A stretch of DNA of 51,230 nt from NCBI GenBank assembly GCA_002698985.1, contig PAAY01000016.1, positions 1-51,230 on the forward strand. The letters run 5' to 3'. Below are positions 17,380 through 25,866 of this stretch, one piece after another. The notes under the pieces were generated by a model, which worked only from the letters and a program-made list of their open reading frames with translations, was not told the origin of the DNA and searched no databases. The translations under genes were made by a program, and so were the position numbers. The DNA comes from Saprospirales bacterium (GTDB lineage Bacteria > Bacteroidota > Bacteroidia > Chitinophagales > Saprospiraceae). How positions within the stretch are numbered: the stretch's first letter is position 1; every line of letters starts with the position of its first letter.

Positions 17380-18426
17380 CTACTCGCCGTAGATCTTCAC
17401 AACTCTTTCACCGGGGCGGGCATAACCCCTGTACATACCTTCGGTGTTGAAAGGCATGGCTACATTGCCTTTGGCATCCATAGCGATGAGGCCTCCGCTT
17501 CCGCCTTTTTCAACCAATTTCTTGTTGATGACGAAATTGGCAGCTTCCTCGACAGACTCTCCGAGGTAGGCCATGCGGTGCGCCACATCAGCAGCCACGG
17601 TGTACCGGATGAAATACTCGCCATGCCCGGTGCAGGAAACCCCGCAAGTGGCATTGTCGGCATAAGTTCCGGCGCCAATGATGGGTGAATCGCCTATTCT
17701 TCCCCAGCGTTTGTTGGTCATACCTCCGGTGGAGGTGCCGGCGGCAAGGTTGCCGTTTTTATCCAGGGCCACACATCCTACCGTGCCGTACTTTTCGTCG
17801 TGCCGCTGGCCAATCATTCCGGTTTTTTCTTCACGGGCTTTGGCTTTGCGGATGGCTTCGAGGCGGCGTTCGGTATAGAAGTATTCGTTGGGCACTGTAT
17901 CGAGTCCTTGCTCCAGGGCAAACTGATCGGCTCCGGTTCCGGCCATCATCACATGTGGCGAATTCTTCATGACGGCGATGGCGGCCCGGATCGGGTTTTT
18001 GACGTACTTCACGCCTGCCACGGCACCTGCGTTCTGGTCAGAACCGTCCATGATACTGGCGTCCAGTTCACAGGTCTCTGCATTGGTCAATACAGCGCCT
18101 TTGCCAGCGTTGAAAAGCGGATTATCCTCCAGGTACATGATAGTTTTTTCCACGGCCTCCAGGGCAGAGCCTCCGTTTTTCAACACTTCTTCGCCAATGT
18201 CGAGGGCTTCGTTGAGTGCCTGGTTGTAGGCTGCTTCCTTTTCCGGAGTCATGTTGGCTTTGGTGATGGTTCCGGCACCACCGTGAATTACAATGGCGTA
18301 TTCCGGAGCCTCTTGTGTTTCTGCAGTGGATGTAGGCTGGTTTTGCCCGGAGGGCGACTCACAAGCATTCATAAACACCAGCATGGCAAGTGATAGAAAC
18401 AATGAAAGGCAAGTGTTCTTTCGCAT
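17380..18426 (-). CDS. Isoaspartyl peptidase / L-asparaginase (Ntn hydrolase), lipoprotein
   Basis: The family hydrolyses beta-aspartyl peptides and asparagine. I place the start at 18426 (MRKNTCLSLF), giving 348 residues, a good signal with lipobox FMNAC (Cys22). The extra 24 residues of the longer frame are unlikely. The chain self-cleaves before the nucleophile threonine, T215 in KYGTVGC, and the TSTGGMTNKRWGRIGDSP motif follows. An exported version would act on asparagine or damaged peptides in the periplasm. The gene is divergent from proC, with 169 bases between them. Confidence 0.93.
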   Translation of the reverse strand: MRKNTCLSLFLSLAMLVFMNACESPSGQNQPTSTAETQEAPEYAIVIHGGAGTITKANMTPEKEAAYNQALNEALDIGEEVLKNGGSALEAVEKTIMYLEDNPLFNAGKGAVLTNAETCELDASIMDGSDQNAGAVAGVKYVKNPIRAAIAVMKNSPHVMMAGTGADQFALEQGLDTVPNEYFYTERRLEAIRKAKAREEKTGMIGQRHDEKYGTVGCVALDKNGNLAAGTSTGGMTNKRWGRIGDSPIIGAGTYADNATCGVSCTGHGEYFIRYTVAADVAHRMAYLGESVEEAANFVINKKLVEKGGSGGLIAMDAKGNVAMPFNTEGMYRGYARPGERVVKIYGE

Positions 18427-18467
18427 GATCAAAAGTTTTTTTTGTTGTCGCTTCAAATTCACAGCTG

Positions 18468-18572
18468 TCGCTTCGCAATCAGGTGCGAAAGGTATCATTT
18501 TTCAGAAAGTTTGCTTTGAGAAAAATGTGAAGGCAGAATTTCATGCAGATTTGCAGCCTTGTTGCGAAGCGA
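18468..18572. repeat. Inverted pair of the TCGCTTCGCAA motif in the proC intergenic region
   Basis: GTCGCTTCGCAA (18467-18478) and its reverse complement TTGCGAAGCGAC (18562-18573) lie 83 bases apart between the asparaginase and proC starts. The same 11-mer core occurs at six further places in the window. Confidence 0.7.
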
Positions 18573-18595
18573 CGATAAATCTGAAAAAACGAACT

Positions 18596-19411
18596 ATGAA
18601 AATTCTGATAATCGGTGGAGGAAACATGGGAATGACCTACGCACACAGTTTCCTTCGTTCCCACATCTGCGACCGCCAAAACCTTATGATCCTCGAGAAG
18701 TCGGCTGAAAGGTCTTACGAGCTGACAAAAGATACCGAGTTCAATGTTTATGCTGAACCGGAAGGCTGTATCAACCTTGCCGACCTCATCATCCTTGCAG
18801 TGAAGCCACAGGATTCACCAGAGCTGTTCGAACGCCTGCGTCCGCTTATCGATACCCAGCAAGTGGTGCTTTCCATCATGGCAGGTGTCAGGATGAATAC
18901 CATTGCTGAAAATCTGGGAACCAAAAAGGTGATCCGGGCCATGCCCAACCTACCCTCCCAGGTAGGAATGGGGATGACAGTTTTCACCTCCACTGAGGAG
19001 GTAACCCGCATTGAACTGGTCATGGTTCAAAACCTCATCAACACCACCGGCAAAAGCCTTTATGTGAGTGACGAGGCCATGATCGATGCCGCCACTGCCA
19101 TATCCGGTAGCGGCCCTGCCTATGTCTGGTATTTCATGAAAGCGTTGATCGAAGCCGGAAGGAGCATGGGTTTCAGTGAAAGCGAGGCCGAGATGCTGGT
19201 CGCGCAGACCTTCAGAGGTGCCATCGATCTGTTCCAAAAGACGGATTTCAGTTGCGAAGAATGGATAAAAAAAGTGGCCTCGAAGGGAGGTACCACCGAG
19301 GCCGCTTTGTCAGCCTTTGAAGAAACGGCGCTGTACCAGGATATCATCACGGGTGCAAACGCTGCCCTCAAGCGTGCAGAAGATCTGGGCAAGGCGGCAG
19401 ATCAGTCGTAA
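18596..19411 (+). CDS. proC: Pyrroline-5-carboxylate reductase ProC
   Basis: ProC reduces pyrroline-5-carboxylate to proline with NAD(P)H. The start at 18596 gives MKILIIGGGNMGM, the Rossmann nucleotide motif, and 271 residues, the normal length; the upstream frame extension overlaps the divergent gene. The C-terminal signature SGSGPAYVWYFMKALIEAG and the motif ASKGGTTEAALSAFE are intact. The stop overlaps the convergent DUF6089 gene by 10 bases. Confidence 0.95.
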   Translation: MKILIIGGGNMGMTYAHSFLRSHICDRQNLMILEKSAERSYELTKDTEFNVYAEPEGCINLADLIILAVKPQDSPELFERLRPLIDTQQVVLSIMAGVRMNTIAENLGTKKVIRAMPNLPSQVGMGMTVFTSTEEVTRIELVMVQNLINTTGKSLYVSDEAMIDAATAISGSGPAYVWYFMKALIEAGRSMGFSESEAEMLVAQTFRGAIDLFQKTDFSCEEWIKKVASKGGTTEAALSAFEETALYQDIITGANAALKRAEDLGKAADQS

Positions 19412-20268
19412 CAGCCACGGCGCCCTTTGCTGCGTGAGCGGCTGCCCATCAGGCCGTTGTCGAGGAAGTTGTACGACACGGTGAGGCCCATGACAAAGTA
19501 CCAGTCTCTTTTGGCACTGTCACCTCTTTGGGTTCCTGTTTCAACGATGACAGGCTCCGTGCCTTTGTACTCACCAGTTCTGTTGCCGAGGGCAGCAGCC
19601 AACGGACCATTGCCATCCAGCAGTTCGGGGTATGAAACGTAAGCGCCACTGACGTCATCGAGGTAGTCAGTAAAGGTGGCACGAGCACCGAGCTCCAATC
19701 CAATGTTCAACTTGTCGGTAAGCGCATATTTCACACCCACCCCAAAAGGAATGGAGAAAGTAGTCTTGCTGTATTTGGAATCAAAACCGGGCATGCCCTG
19801 CCCTTCTGTACCGAGGGGTTGCAGGGCGATCCAATTGCCCTGGTAGCGGGCTTTTGGGTTGAAACTGGTCATGGCCACACCGGCAAACAGGTAGGGTGAG
19901 AAGGGGCTGTACAAACCATTGGGCTGATAACCCAAGACGTTGAATTCCCCAATGAGGGCCACTTCCAGGATGTTGGTTCTGACGCTCAAGTTCCGCTCCC
20001 TGATGAACTGGTCGTTGTTCACATTGGCATCCGAACCGGCAATCTTTCCTGCGGTAACTCCCAGCCGGGCGGTGAACAAATCATTGATATTGTAACGCAC
20101 AAATCCGCCATACGCTAGCTTGGTTTCCTTCAGGTAAATGGTGCTGGAATTGTTGGACAGGTCGCCCACATAATTGGCTCCGCCGACCAAAATGCCGGCC
20201 TCGAGGTATTGACTGTATGCACTTAAGGCGGAAAGGAGAGCGAAGACTGCGAAGAGTAATTTTTTCAT
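19402..20268 (-). CDS. DUF6089 family outer-membrane beta-barrel protein
   Basis: The 288-residue protein has a signal peptide (about residues 1-19) and repeated amphipathic strands alternating aromatic and glycine residues. The opening LEAGILVGGANYVGDL and the middle FSPYLFAGVAMTSFNPKA follow the DUF6089 pattern, a Bacteroidota barrel family of unknown function. The C-terminus is short and basic, ending CYD. It may be a porin-like or structural barrel. It overlaps the proC end by 10 bases in convergent orientation. Confidence 0.88.
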   Translation of the reverse strand: MKKLLFAVFALLSALSAYSQYLEAGILVGGANYVGDLSNNSSTIYLKETKLAYGGFVRYNINDLFTARLGVTAGKIAGSDANVNNDQFIRERNLSVRTNILEVALIGEFNVLGYQPNGLYSPFSPYLFAGVAMTSFNPKARYQGNWIALQPLGTEGQGMPGFDSKYSKTTFSIPFGVGVKYALTDKLNIGLELGARATFTDYLDDVSGAYVSYPELLDGNGPLAAALGNRTGEYKGTEPVIVETGTQRGDSAKRDWYFVMGLTVSYNFLDNGLMGSRSRSKGRRGCYD

Positions 20269-20360
20269 GCTTTCAGGATTGGATGAATGACCGGCCTAGG
20301 CTGCCGGATTGACGAAGAGATAACGATCAATAATTAATTGGTTACATGCACAAAGCTGAA

Positions 20361-21179
20361 TTAACCGAAAGTCCGGTCAAGTATTTCACGCATCTGGTTC
20401 CTTAATTCCAGTGCCTTTTCCCTCGCCCTTTGGGCAAAATCCTCACCATCACTTGCGTAGATGATGCCCCGGGAAGAATTGACCAGCAAGCCTACATCTT
20501 TGTTGAGACCATACTTGCAGACTGCCTCCAGCGAGCCGCCCTGAGCACCAACTCCCGGCACCAGTAAAAAATGTTCCGGCGCAATACGACGGATATCTTC
20601 CAGCTTTTCCGGATGGGTGGCTCCCACCACGAACATCAGTTGATCGGTGCTGGCCCATTGCTGCGCGGAGGTCATTACCGCTTCGTAAACCGGGCGGCCA
20701 TCACTCAACCGAAGCATCTGAAAATCAGCACTTCCTTTGTTGGAAGTCAGGGCCAGCAAAATGACCCATTTGCCTTCCAGCCCCAGGAAAGGCGTCACAC
20801 TGTCTTCACCCATGTACGGGGCTACGGTCAGGGCATCGAAATTCAGGCGCTGGAAAAAAGCCTCGGCGTAGCGGGCACTGGTATTGCCGATATCCCCCCG
20901 TTTTGCGTCAGCGATGGTAAAGATGTTTTCGGGAATGATGTCGAGCGTTCGTTCCAGGCTGATCCAGCCTTCAGCGCCATTTGCTTCGTAAAATGCCAGG
21001 TTGGGCTTGTAAGCCACACAGAGGTCGTGTGTGGCCTCTATTATTTGCCGGTTGAATTCAAAAACGGGGTCTTCGTATTTCAGGAGGTGCCTGGGAATCC
21101 GATTGGGGTCGGTGTCCAGTCCGATACAGAGGAAAGAACCTTTGTCGAAGATGTTGGCAACTAATTCACTGCGGGTCAT
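20361..21179 (-). CDS. pyrF: Orotidine-5'-phosphate decarboxylase PyrF
   Basis: PyrF removes CO2 from orotidine monophosphate to give UMP, the last step of pyrimidine synthesis. The catalytic motif is [19 protein letters not shown] (Asp, Lys and Asp of the charge network in DAKRGD). The start [14 protein letters not shown] and the phosphate-binding [11 protein letters not shown] are present. The 272-residue length and motif spelling fit the long type 2 form found in Bacteroidota and Actinobacteria. It is the downstream neighbour of the NifU-type gene on the same strand, 22 bases away. Confidence 0.95.
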   Translation of the reverse strand: MTRSELVANIFDKGSFLCIGLDTDPNRIPRHLLKYEDPVFEFNRQIIEATHDLCVAYKPNLAFYEANGAEGWISLERTLDIIPENIFTIADAKRGDIGNTSARYAEAFFQRLNFDALTVAPYMGEDSVTPFLGLEGKWVILLALTSNKGSADFQMLRLSDGRPVYEAVMTSAQQWASTDQLMFVVGATHPEKLEDIRRIAPEHFLLVPGVGAQGGSLEAVCKYGLNKDVGLLVNSSRGIIYASDGEDFAQRAREKALELRNQMREILDRTFG

Positions 21180-21201
21180 TCGGCTTGGATGAGTTATTAG
21201 G

Positions 21202-21465
21202 TCAGGGCATTTCGATGCCGTTGATGGCTTCCACCTGGGTCATCTGCGGCAGGCGGTTTTTGATGGCCTGTTCAATTCCGGCTTTCATGGTCATGATGGA
21301 CATGAAGCAATTTTCACAATTGCCCAGCCACTTAACCTTCACCACGAAATCGTCTGTTACGTCCACCACTTCCACATCACCGCCATCCACTTTCAGGTGG
21401 GGCCTGACCTCGTCTAAGGCTTCGTCCACTTGCCGGATCAATTCAGATTTTTGCTCACTTGTCAT
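21202..21465 (-). CDS. NifU C-terminal-domain Fe-S protein
   Basis: This protein of 87 residues is the NifU-like scaffold or carrier domain. The motif [18 protein letters not shown] shows the CxxC that binds the cluster. I chose the ATG at 21465 (MTSEQKSEL); the longer frame runs into the mrp coding sequence out of frame. It lies directly downstream of mrp (10 bases), another Fe-S carrier, so the pair probably works together in cluster assembly. Confidence 0.93.
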   Translation of the reverse strand: MTSEQKSELIRQVDEALDEVRPHLKVDGGDVEVVDVTDDFVVKVKWLGNCENCFMSIMTMKAGIEQAIKNRLPQMTQVEAINGIEMP

Positions 21466-21475
21466 CTTATATGCA

Positions 21476-22570
21476 TTAATTCTGTGATACCTGTACCACT
21501 TTGGTAGGATCCAGGTTCTTGTTTCGCTGCTCAACTTGCTCCATGGTTTTTCGAGCCAGGTCGAGGAAGGCTTCGGCCATGATTGACCCCTCCTGCAAAA
21601 CAGCCGGTTTACCGCTGTCGCCCGCTTCACGGATGCCCATCACCATGGGTATCTGACCGAGCACGGGCACCTTGCCGAGTTGAGCCAGTTTTTCGCCGCC
21701 GCCCTCGCCAAAAATCTTGTATTTCCGGTCGGGCAGGTCATCAGGCGTGAACCAGGCCATGTTTTCCACCACTCCCAGAATTGGAACATCAATGGCAGGC
21801 AGCAGGAACATGTTCATGGCCTTGAGGGCATCCGCAACGGCAACTTCCTGCGGGGTAGTCACCATGACGGCTCCGGTAACGGCAACGGTCTGGACCAGTG
21901 TCAACTGGATATCTCCCGTTCCCGGAGGCAGGTCCACGATGAGGTAATCGAGTGGCTCCCAAACAACATCGTTGAAAAACTGCTGGATTATGCCGGCCAG
22001 CCTGGGCCCGCGCAGCACCACCGCCTGTTCAGGTTCTATGATGAATCCGATGGACATGACGGGCATGCCGTAAGCTTCCAGGGGAAATATCTTCGGCTTC
22101 CCGTCCACCTCACGCACCTGCGGTCGCTGGCCTTTCAAACCCAACATCGTCGGAATGGAGGGCCCGTAAAGGTCGGCATCGATCAGGCCCACTTTTGCCC
22201 CGAGCTTGTGGAGCGCCAGCGCCAGGTTGGTGGAAATGGTTGACTTGCCTACACCTCCTTTGCCGGAGGCTACGGCTATGATGTTTTTGACCGGACGGGG
22301 AGCATCGTTGTTTTGGGCTTTTGCCTGTTCGGCCTTAGTGGTCACATGGACGTTGACCTCTGCATCGGCAAACTGATCCTGAATGGCCCCGATACAGGCA
22401 AAGATCAAATTATCCTTTTGAGGATGGTTCAACGAAGGCAACACCAGGTTGAAATTCACATTGTTGCCATCGATGCTGAGCTTGTCTATTCTTTGCGCCT
22501 CCACCAGGTTCATTCCCGAGATGGGGTCGGTTACGGTTTCGAGGGCTTTCAGTATCAGTTCCTTGTTCAT
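21476..22570 (-). CDS. mrp: Mrp/NBP35 family Fe-S cluster carrier ATPase
   Basis: An N-terminal DUF59/MIP18-like domain (about residues 1-85) precedes a ParA/MinD-type P-loop ATPase with ASGKGGVGKSTISTNLALAL near 103-122. Members carry and deliver Fe-S clusters. The C-terminal CxxC found in many relatives is not seen in the corresponding NMAWFTPDDLPDRKYKIFG stretch, which as far as I recall is a Bacteroidota variant. Length 364 is normal. It is followed by the NifU-type gene and pyrF on the same strand. Confidence 0.95.
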   Translation of the reverse strand: MNKELILKALETVTDPISGMNLVEAQRIDKLSIDGNNVNFNLVLPSLNHPQKDNLIFACIGAIQDQFADAEVNVHVTTKAEQAKAQNNDAPRPVKNIIAVASGKGGVGKSTISTNLALALHKLGAKVGLIDADLYGPSIPTMLGLKGQRPQVREVDGKPKIFPLEAYGMPVMSIGFIIEPEQAVVLRGPRLAGIIQQFFNDVVWEPLDYLIVDLPPGTGDIQLTLVQTVAVTGAVMVTTPQEVAVADALKAMNMFLLPAIDVPILGVVENMAWFTPDDLPDRKYKIFGEGGGEKLAQLGKVPVLGQIPMVMGIREAGDSGKPAVLQEGSIMAEAFLDLARKTMEQVEQRNKNLDPTKVVQVSQN

Positions 22571-22596
22571 GTACAGGTATTATTTTGTTACGGGCA

Positions 22597-22604
22597 CAAA
22601 GGTA
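22597..22604 (-). promoter_or_regulatory. Likely -7 element (TACCTTTG) for mrp
   Basis: The minus strand reads TACCTTTG, matching TAnnTTTG, 26 bases upstream of the mrp ATG. It faces a plus-strand element at 22721, so the two promoters of this divergent gap do not overlap. Confidence 0.45.
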
Positions 22605-22720
22605 CGCACTCGCCTTGCAATGTGAATTGAATCCAAATAAGAAATGGCAGCCATTCGGTTGCGAATAGTCAGTGCAAGAAAAAATGAGCCCGGCTAAAGC
22701 CCGGAATACACAATCACTCA

Positions 22721-22728
22721 TACATTTG
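22721..22728 (+). promoter_or_regulatory. -7 element (TACATTTG) directly before the ribF start
   Basis: TACATTTG ends only 5 bases before the ribF ATG. If used, the transcript would be leaderless or nearly so. The 35745-35752 element has the same spacing to its gene. Confidence 0.45.
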
Positions 22729-22733
22729 CCGCC

Positions 22734-24731
22734 ATGAAAGTGCACAGAGACCTAAGCAAATTGCCCTACTTCAAAAACGCCGTCGTAACCATTGGTTCTT
22801 TCGACGGCGTGCACCTGGGCCATAAAAAACTTCTGAAGAAGGTAAAAGACCTCGCCATTGCCAACAGTGGTGAGAGTGTCGTCGTCACTTTCCATCCGCA
22901 CCCGCGCCAGATCATTTACCCGAAGGACAGCGGGCTTCATTTGATCAGCACCACCGAAGAAAAGATCGACCTGATCGCCCAAAGCGGGGTTGACCACCTC
23001 GTGATCGTACCTTTTACAGTAGAGTTTTCTCAGGTAAGTGCCGATGAATACATCCAGCGTTTTCTCGTCGAAAAATTCCATCCCAAATTCCTGGTCATCG
23101 GCTACGACCACCGCTTTGGCTTCAACCGTCAGGGTGACATCAACTACCTCAAATGGTACGAAAAGACCGCCGGGTACCAGGTGGTGGAAATCCAAAAACA
23201 GGAAGTAGATCAGATAGCAGTCAGTTCCACAAAAATCAGGAACCTCATTCTGGAGGGAGATGTAAAAGGTGCATCCAAATTGTTGGGGCACTACTTTGAG
23301 CTGAGCGGAAAAGTTGTGAAGGGCCAGCAAATAGGCTCATCAATCGGTTTTCCGACGGCAAACATCCGCGTGGAGGAAAAAGCCAAGATCATCCCACCTG
23401 ACGGCATCTATGCAGCCTACGCCATTTACGAAGGGAAAAGGCATCCCGGCATGTTGTACATCGGCAACCGGCCCACCCTTAAAAACAAATCTGGGCGGAC
23501 CATCGAAATCAACATCTTTGATTTCAACGAGGTCATTTACGAAGATGAGCTGAAGATCGAGCTGGTTGACTTTATCCGGAAAGATGAAGAACTCAAAGAC
23601 CTGGATGCACTCAGGCAGCGCCTTTCCGAAGATAAAAAAGCAGCGGAGGCCATCCTCGAAAAAGCCTGGAAACAAGTGATTGAATGGGAGCGCCTCAGCC
23701 AGCCTTCCGTCGGAATCGTCATCCTGAATTACAACGGCAGGAAATACCTCGAAGAGTACCTCCCCTCAGTGCTTTCGACGAAATACCCCAACTTCGAGGT
23801 CATCGTGGCTGACAATGCCAGCACCGACGATTCCATTGAAATGCTCCAGGCAAAATTCCCACAGGTCGGCATCATCAAGCTGAACAAGAACCACGGGTTT
23901 GCCAAAGGCTACAACCTCGCCTTGCAAGATCTCGAGCACGACTATTTCGTGCTGCTCAATTCAGACGTGAAGACGCCGAAAAAATGGCTGCAACCCGCCA
24001 TCAAATTGATGGAAAAGGACCGGACTGTCGCAGCCGTACAGCCCAAAATTCTAAGCCTTGCCCAACCGGAATACTTCGAATACGCCGGAGCAGCCGGAGG
24101 CTGGATTGATTTCCTGGGCTACCCCTTTTGCCGGGGCCGGATCTTTGATACCGTGGAAAAGGACCTGGGGCAATACGACCAGCAGACGGAGATCTTCTGG
24201 GCTTCAGGCGCCTGCATGATCACCCGGGGGCCGCTGTTCAATGGTTTCGGCGGATTCGACAACGAGTTCTTTGCCCACCTTGAAGAAATAGACCTCTGCT
24301 GGCGTTTCAAGCGGGCGGGGTACAAAATCATGTTCACACCCAAATCGGTGGTGTATCACCTTGGTGGCGGTACGCTCGGCTACCATTCGCCGTACAAAAC
24401 CTACCTCAATTTCAGAAACAGCCATTACACCTTGCTGAAAAACGAATCGGTGTGGCGCATGGCTTTCATCATGCCCGTGCGGGTGGCATTGGATACGGTG
24501 GCGGCCATCATGTTCCTGGTCAACGGCAGGTGGTTGCACGCCCAGGCGGTATTTGGAGCCTTTTTTACCTTTTTGCTGGCCCTGGTCACCTTCATCAAAA
24601 AGCGCATCGAAATCGAGAAGCTGGTTGAACGCCTGCGCATCCTTCCGCAAACCAACCGCATAGGAATGCTTTCAAAGAGCATCGTTTTCCAGTACTTCAT
24701 TCTTCGCAAAAAGGTTTTCAACAAACTCTGA
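22734..24731 (+). CDS. ribF: Riboflavin kinase/FAD synthetase RibF fused in frame to a family 2 glycosyltransferase
   Basis: Residues 1 to about 315 are a complete RibF: the nucleotidyl-transferase part has GSFDGVHLGHKKLL and TFHPHPRQII, and the riboflavin-kinase part has GSSIGFPTANIRVEEKA. Residues about 325-665 are a GT2 glycosyltransferase: VGIVILNYNGRKYLEEY, FVLLNSDVKTP (DXD position), FFAHLEEIDLCWRF and a C-terminal membrane region. RibF makes FMN and FAD, while the GT would add sugars to a surface glycan. The two activities have no obvious link. A one-base deletion in the GGG at 23686-23688 would restore two separate genes, so an assembly or sequencing indel must be excluded. Confidence 0.85.
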   Translation: MKVHRDLSKLPYFKNAVVTIGSFDGVHLGHKKLLKKVKDLAIANSGESVVVTFHPHPRQIIYPKDSGLHLISTTEEKIDLIAQSGVDHLVIVPFTVEFSQVSADEYIQRFLVEKFHPKFLVIGYDHRFGFNRQGDINYLKWYEKTAGYQVVEIQKQEVDQIAVSSTKIRNLILEGDVKGASKLLGHYFELSGKVVKGQQIGSSIGFPTANIRVEEKAKIIPPDGIYAAYAIYEGKRHPGMLYIGNRPTLKNKSGRTIEINIFDFNEVIYEDELKIELVDFIRKDEELKDLDALRQRLSEDKKAAEAILEKAWKQVIEWERLSQPSVGIVILNYNGRKYLEEYLPSVLSTKYPNFEVIVADNASTDDSIEMLQAKFPQVGIIKLNKNHGFAKGYNLALQDLEHDYFVLLNSDVKTPKKWLQPAIKLMEKDRTVAAVQPKILSLAQPEYFEYAGAAGGWIDFLGYPFCRGRIFDTVEKDLGQYDQQTEIFWASGACMITRGPLFNGFGGFDNEFFAHLEEIDLCWRFKRAGYKIMFTPKSVVYHLGGGTLGYHSPYKTYLNFRNSHYTLLKNESVWRMAFIMPVRVALDTVAAIMFLVNGRWLHAQAVFGAFFTFLLALVTFIKKRIEIEKLVERLRILPQTNRIGMLSKSIVFQYFILRKKVFNKL

Positions 24732-24742
24732 AAAGCACTGCC

Positions 24743-24979
24743 ATGCACCGCACCACCCTCCGGCTTTTTCTTTTTCTTTTCGTCGCAATGCTGTGTCAGG
24801 CCAGCCAGTGCCGGAAAGTGCAGCAACCCGATGACTGCCTGAACCCCAACCCCACCAAGACGGATTGCCCCGACTTTTACGCTCCCGTTTGCGGATGCGA
24901 CGGCAAGACCTACACCAACGATTGTCAGGCCCGAAATGCCGGAGTAAAAAGCTGGACACCCGGAAAATGTGAAGATTAG
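24743..24979 (+). CDS. Small secreted Kazal-type protease-inhibitor domain protein
   Basis: This 78-residue protein has a signal peptide (about residues 1-20) followed by a Kazal domain: C42 PDFYAPVCGCDGKTYTNDC and C76, with the conserved Tyr, Asn and Gly. The remaining cysteine spacing fits the short Kazal_2 form. Kazal domains inhibit serine proteases, and in bacteria they may protect against host or predator proteases. It starts 11 bases after the RibF-GT gene and may share its transcript. The target protease is unknown. Confidence 0.8.
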   Translation: MHRTTLRLFLFLFVAMLCQASQCRKVQQPDDCLNPNPTKTDCPDFYAPVCGCDGKTYTNDCQARNAGVKSWTPGKCED

Positions 24980-25051
24980 TCAGCCAACCTGCGGCCACCC
25001 TGCCGGCACATTCCTTTACTTTGTTCCTGAATTCAACCAGAATCAGTTTAT

Positions 25052-25810
25052 ATGCGAATTGCAATACTCCTTTTGATAATCACAGCTTCCACGAGTCTCC
25101 ATGGGCAACAACGCTGGTTTGAGGAAGAACGCAACAACGAAGGCAACCTGCTGCTGCTCAACCTGCAGTACGGCGTTCACCTGCCAGGCGCCGACCTCAA
25201 CGACCGCTTTGGAACCTCTTTCAGCACCGGTGTTTCTTTCGATTTGCTGACTGAAAAAAATTGGCTGCTGGGCGTACAGGGCGGTTTCCACTTCGGAAAC
25301 AAGGTTGACGAAAATGTACTGGCCAGCCTGACCGGCTCCGATGGGCTGATCTTCAACGATGACATCTTTCCGGCAGAAATTCGCCTGCGGCAACGAGGGC
25401 TGGCCTTCAATGCCGAGTTTGGCAGGATATTCCGTTCCAACGAAAGAAGCCGCTCCGGCATCAGGGCCACCCTGGGGGTTGGATTTTTTCAGCATAAAAT
25501 CAGGATTCAGGACGATCCCCTGGGCAAAGTTTCTTCCCTTTCCGGAGCCTACAAAAAAGGCTACGACAGGCTGTCAAACGGCCTGGCAACCACCCAGTTC
25601 ATCGGCTACCAGTACCTGTCCAAAAACCGCCGCATCAACCTGATGATCGGGATGGAGTTTACCCAGGCATGGACGAAGAACCAGCGCAGCTTCAATTTTG
25701 ACGAAAGGTCTGCCGATACCAAAACCCGCTTCGACCTGCTCACTGGCTGGCGCATCGGCTGGACAATGCCTTTTTACATAGGTGAGAATCCTGATGAGAT
25801 CAGGTATTGA
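25052..25810 (+). CDS. Outer-membrane beta-barrel protein, unnamed family
   Basis: The 252-residue protein has a signal peptide (about residues 1-18, ending LHGQ) and many short beta-strand-like segments with alternating hydrophobic residues (LLLLNLQYGVHLPG, FSTGVSFDLLTEKNWLLGVQ, IRATLGVGFFQHKIRI). This fits an outer-membrane barrel, but I do not recognise a named family. It lies upstream of waaA on the same strand, an arrangement seen in other Bacteroidota as far as I recall. Its own function is unknown. Confidence 0.8.
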   Translation: MRIAILLLIITASTSLHGQQRWFEEERNNEGNLLLLNLQYGVHLPGADLNDRFGTSFSTGVSFDLLTEKNWLLGVQGGFHFGNKVDENVLASLTGSDGLIFNDDIFPAEIRLRQRGLAFNAEFGRIFRSNERSRSGIRATLGVGFFQHKIRIQDDPLGKVSSLSGAYKKGYDRLSNGLATTQFIGYQYLSKNRRINLMIGMEFTQAWTKNQRSFNFDERSADTKTRFDLLTGWRIGWTMPFYIGENPDEIRY

Positions 25811-25818
25811 ATTGTTGA

Positions 25819-25866
25819 TCCCGAAAGCTTTCGGGAGTTGAAGAGTTGAAGTGTTGAGATTGTTGA
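25819..25866. repeat. 18-bp palindrome followed by 8-bp tandem repeat reaching the waaA start
   Basis: Positions 25819-25836 are a perfect 18-bp palindrome centred on AAGCTT. From 25835 follow the units GAGTTGAA, GAGTTGAA, GTGTTGAG and ATTGTTGA. The GTG start of waaA (25851) lies inside this array, so its first five residues are repeat-derived. Confidence 0.8.

Noticed and set aside
18293-18595. N-terminal extension of ProC (upstream frame from 18293)
   Set aside because: It overlaps the divergent asparaginase gene and the Rossmann motif begins at 18596, the normal start.
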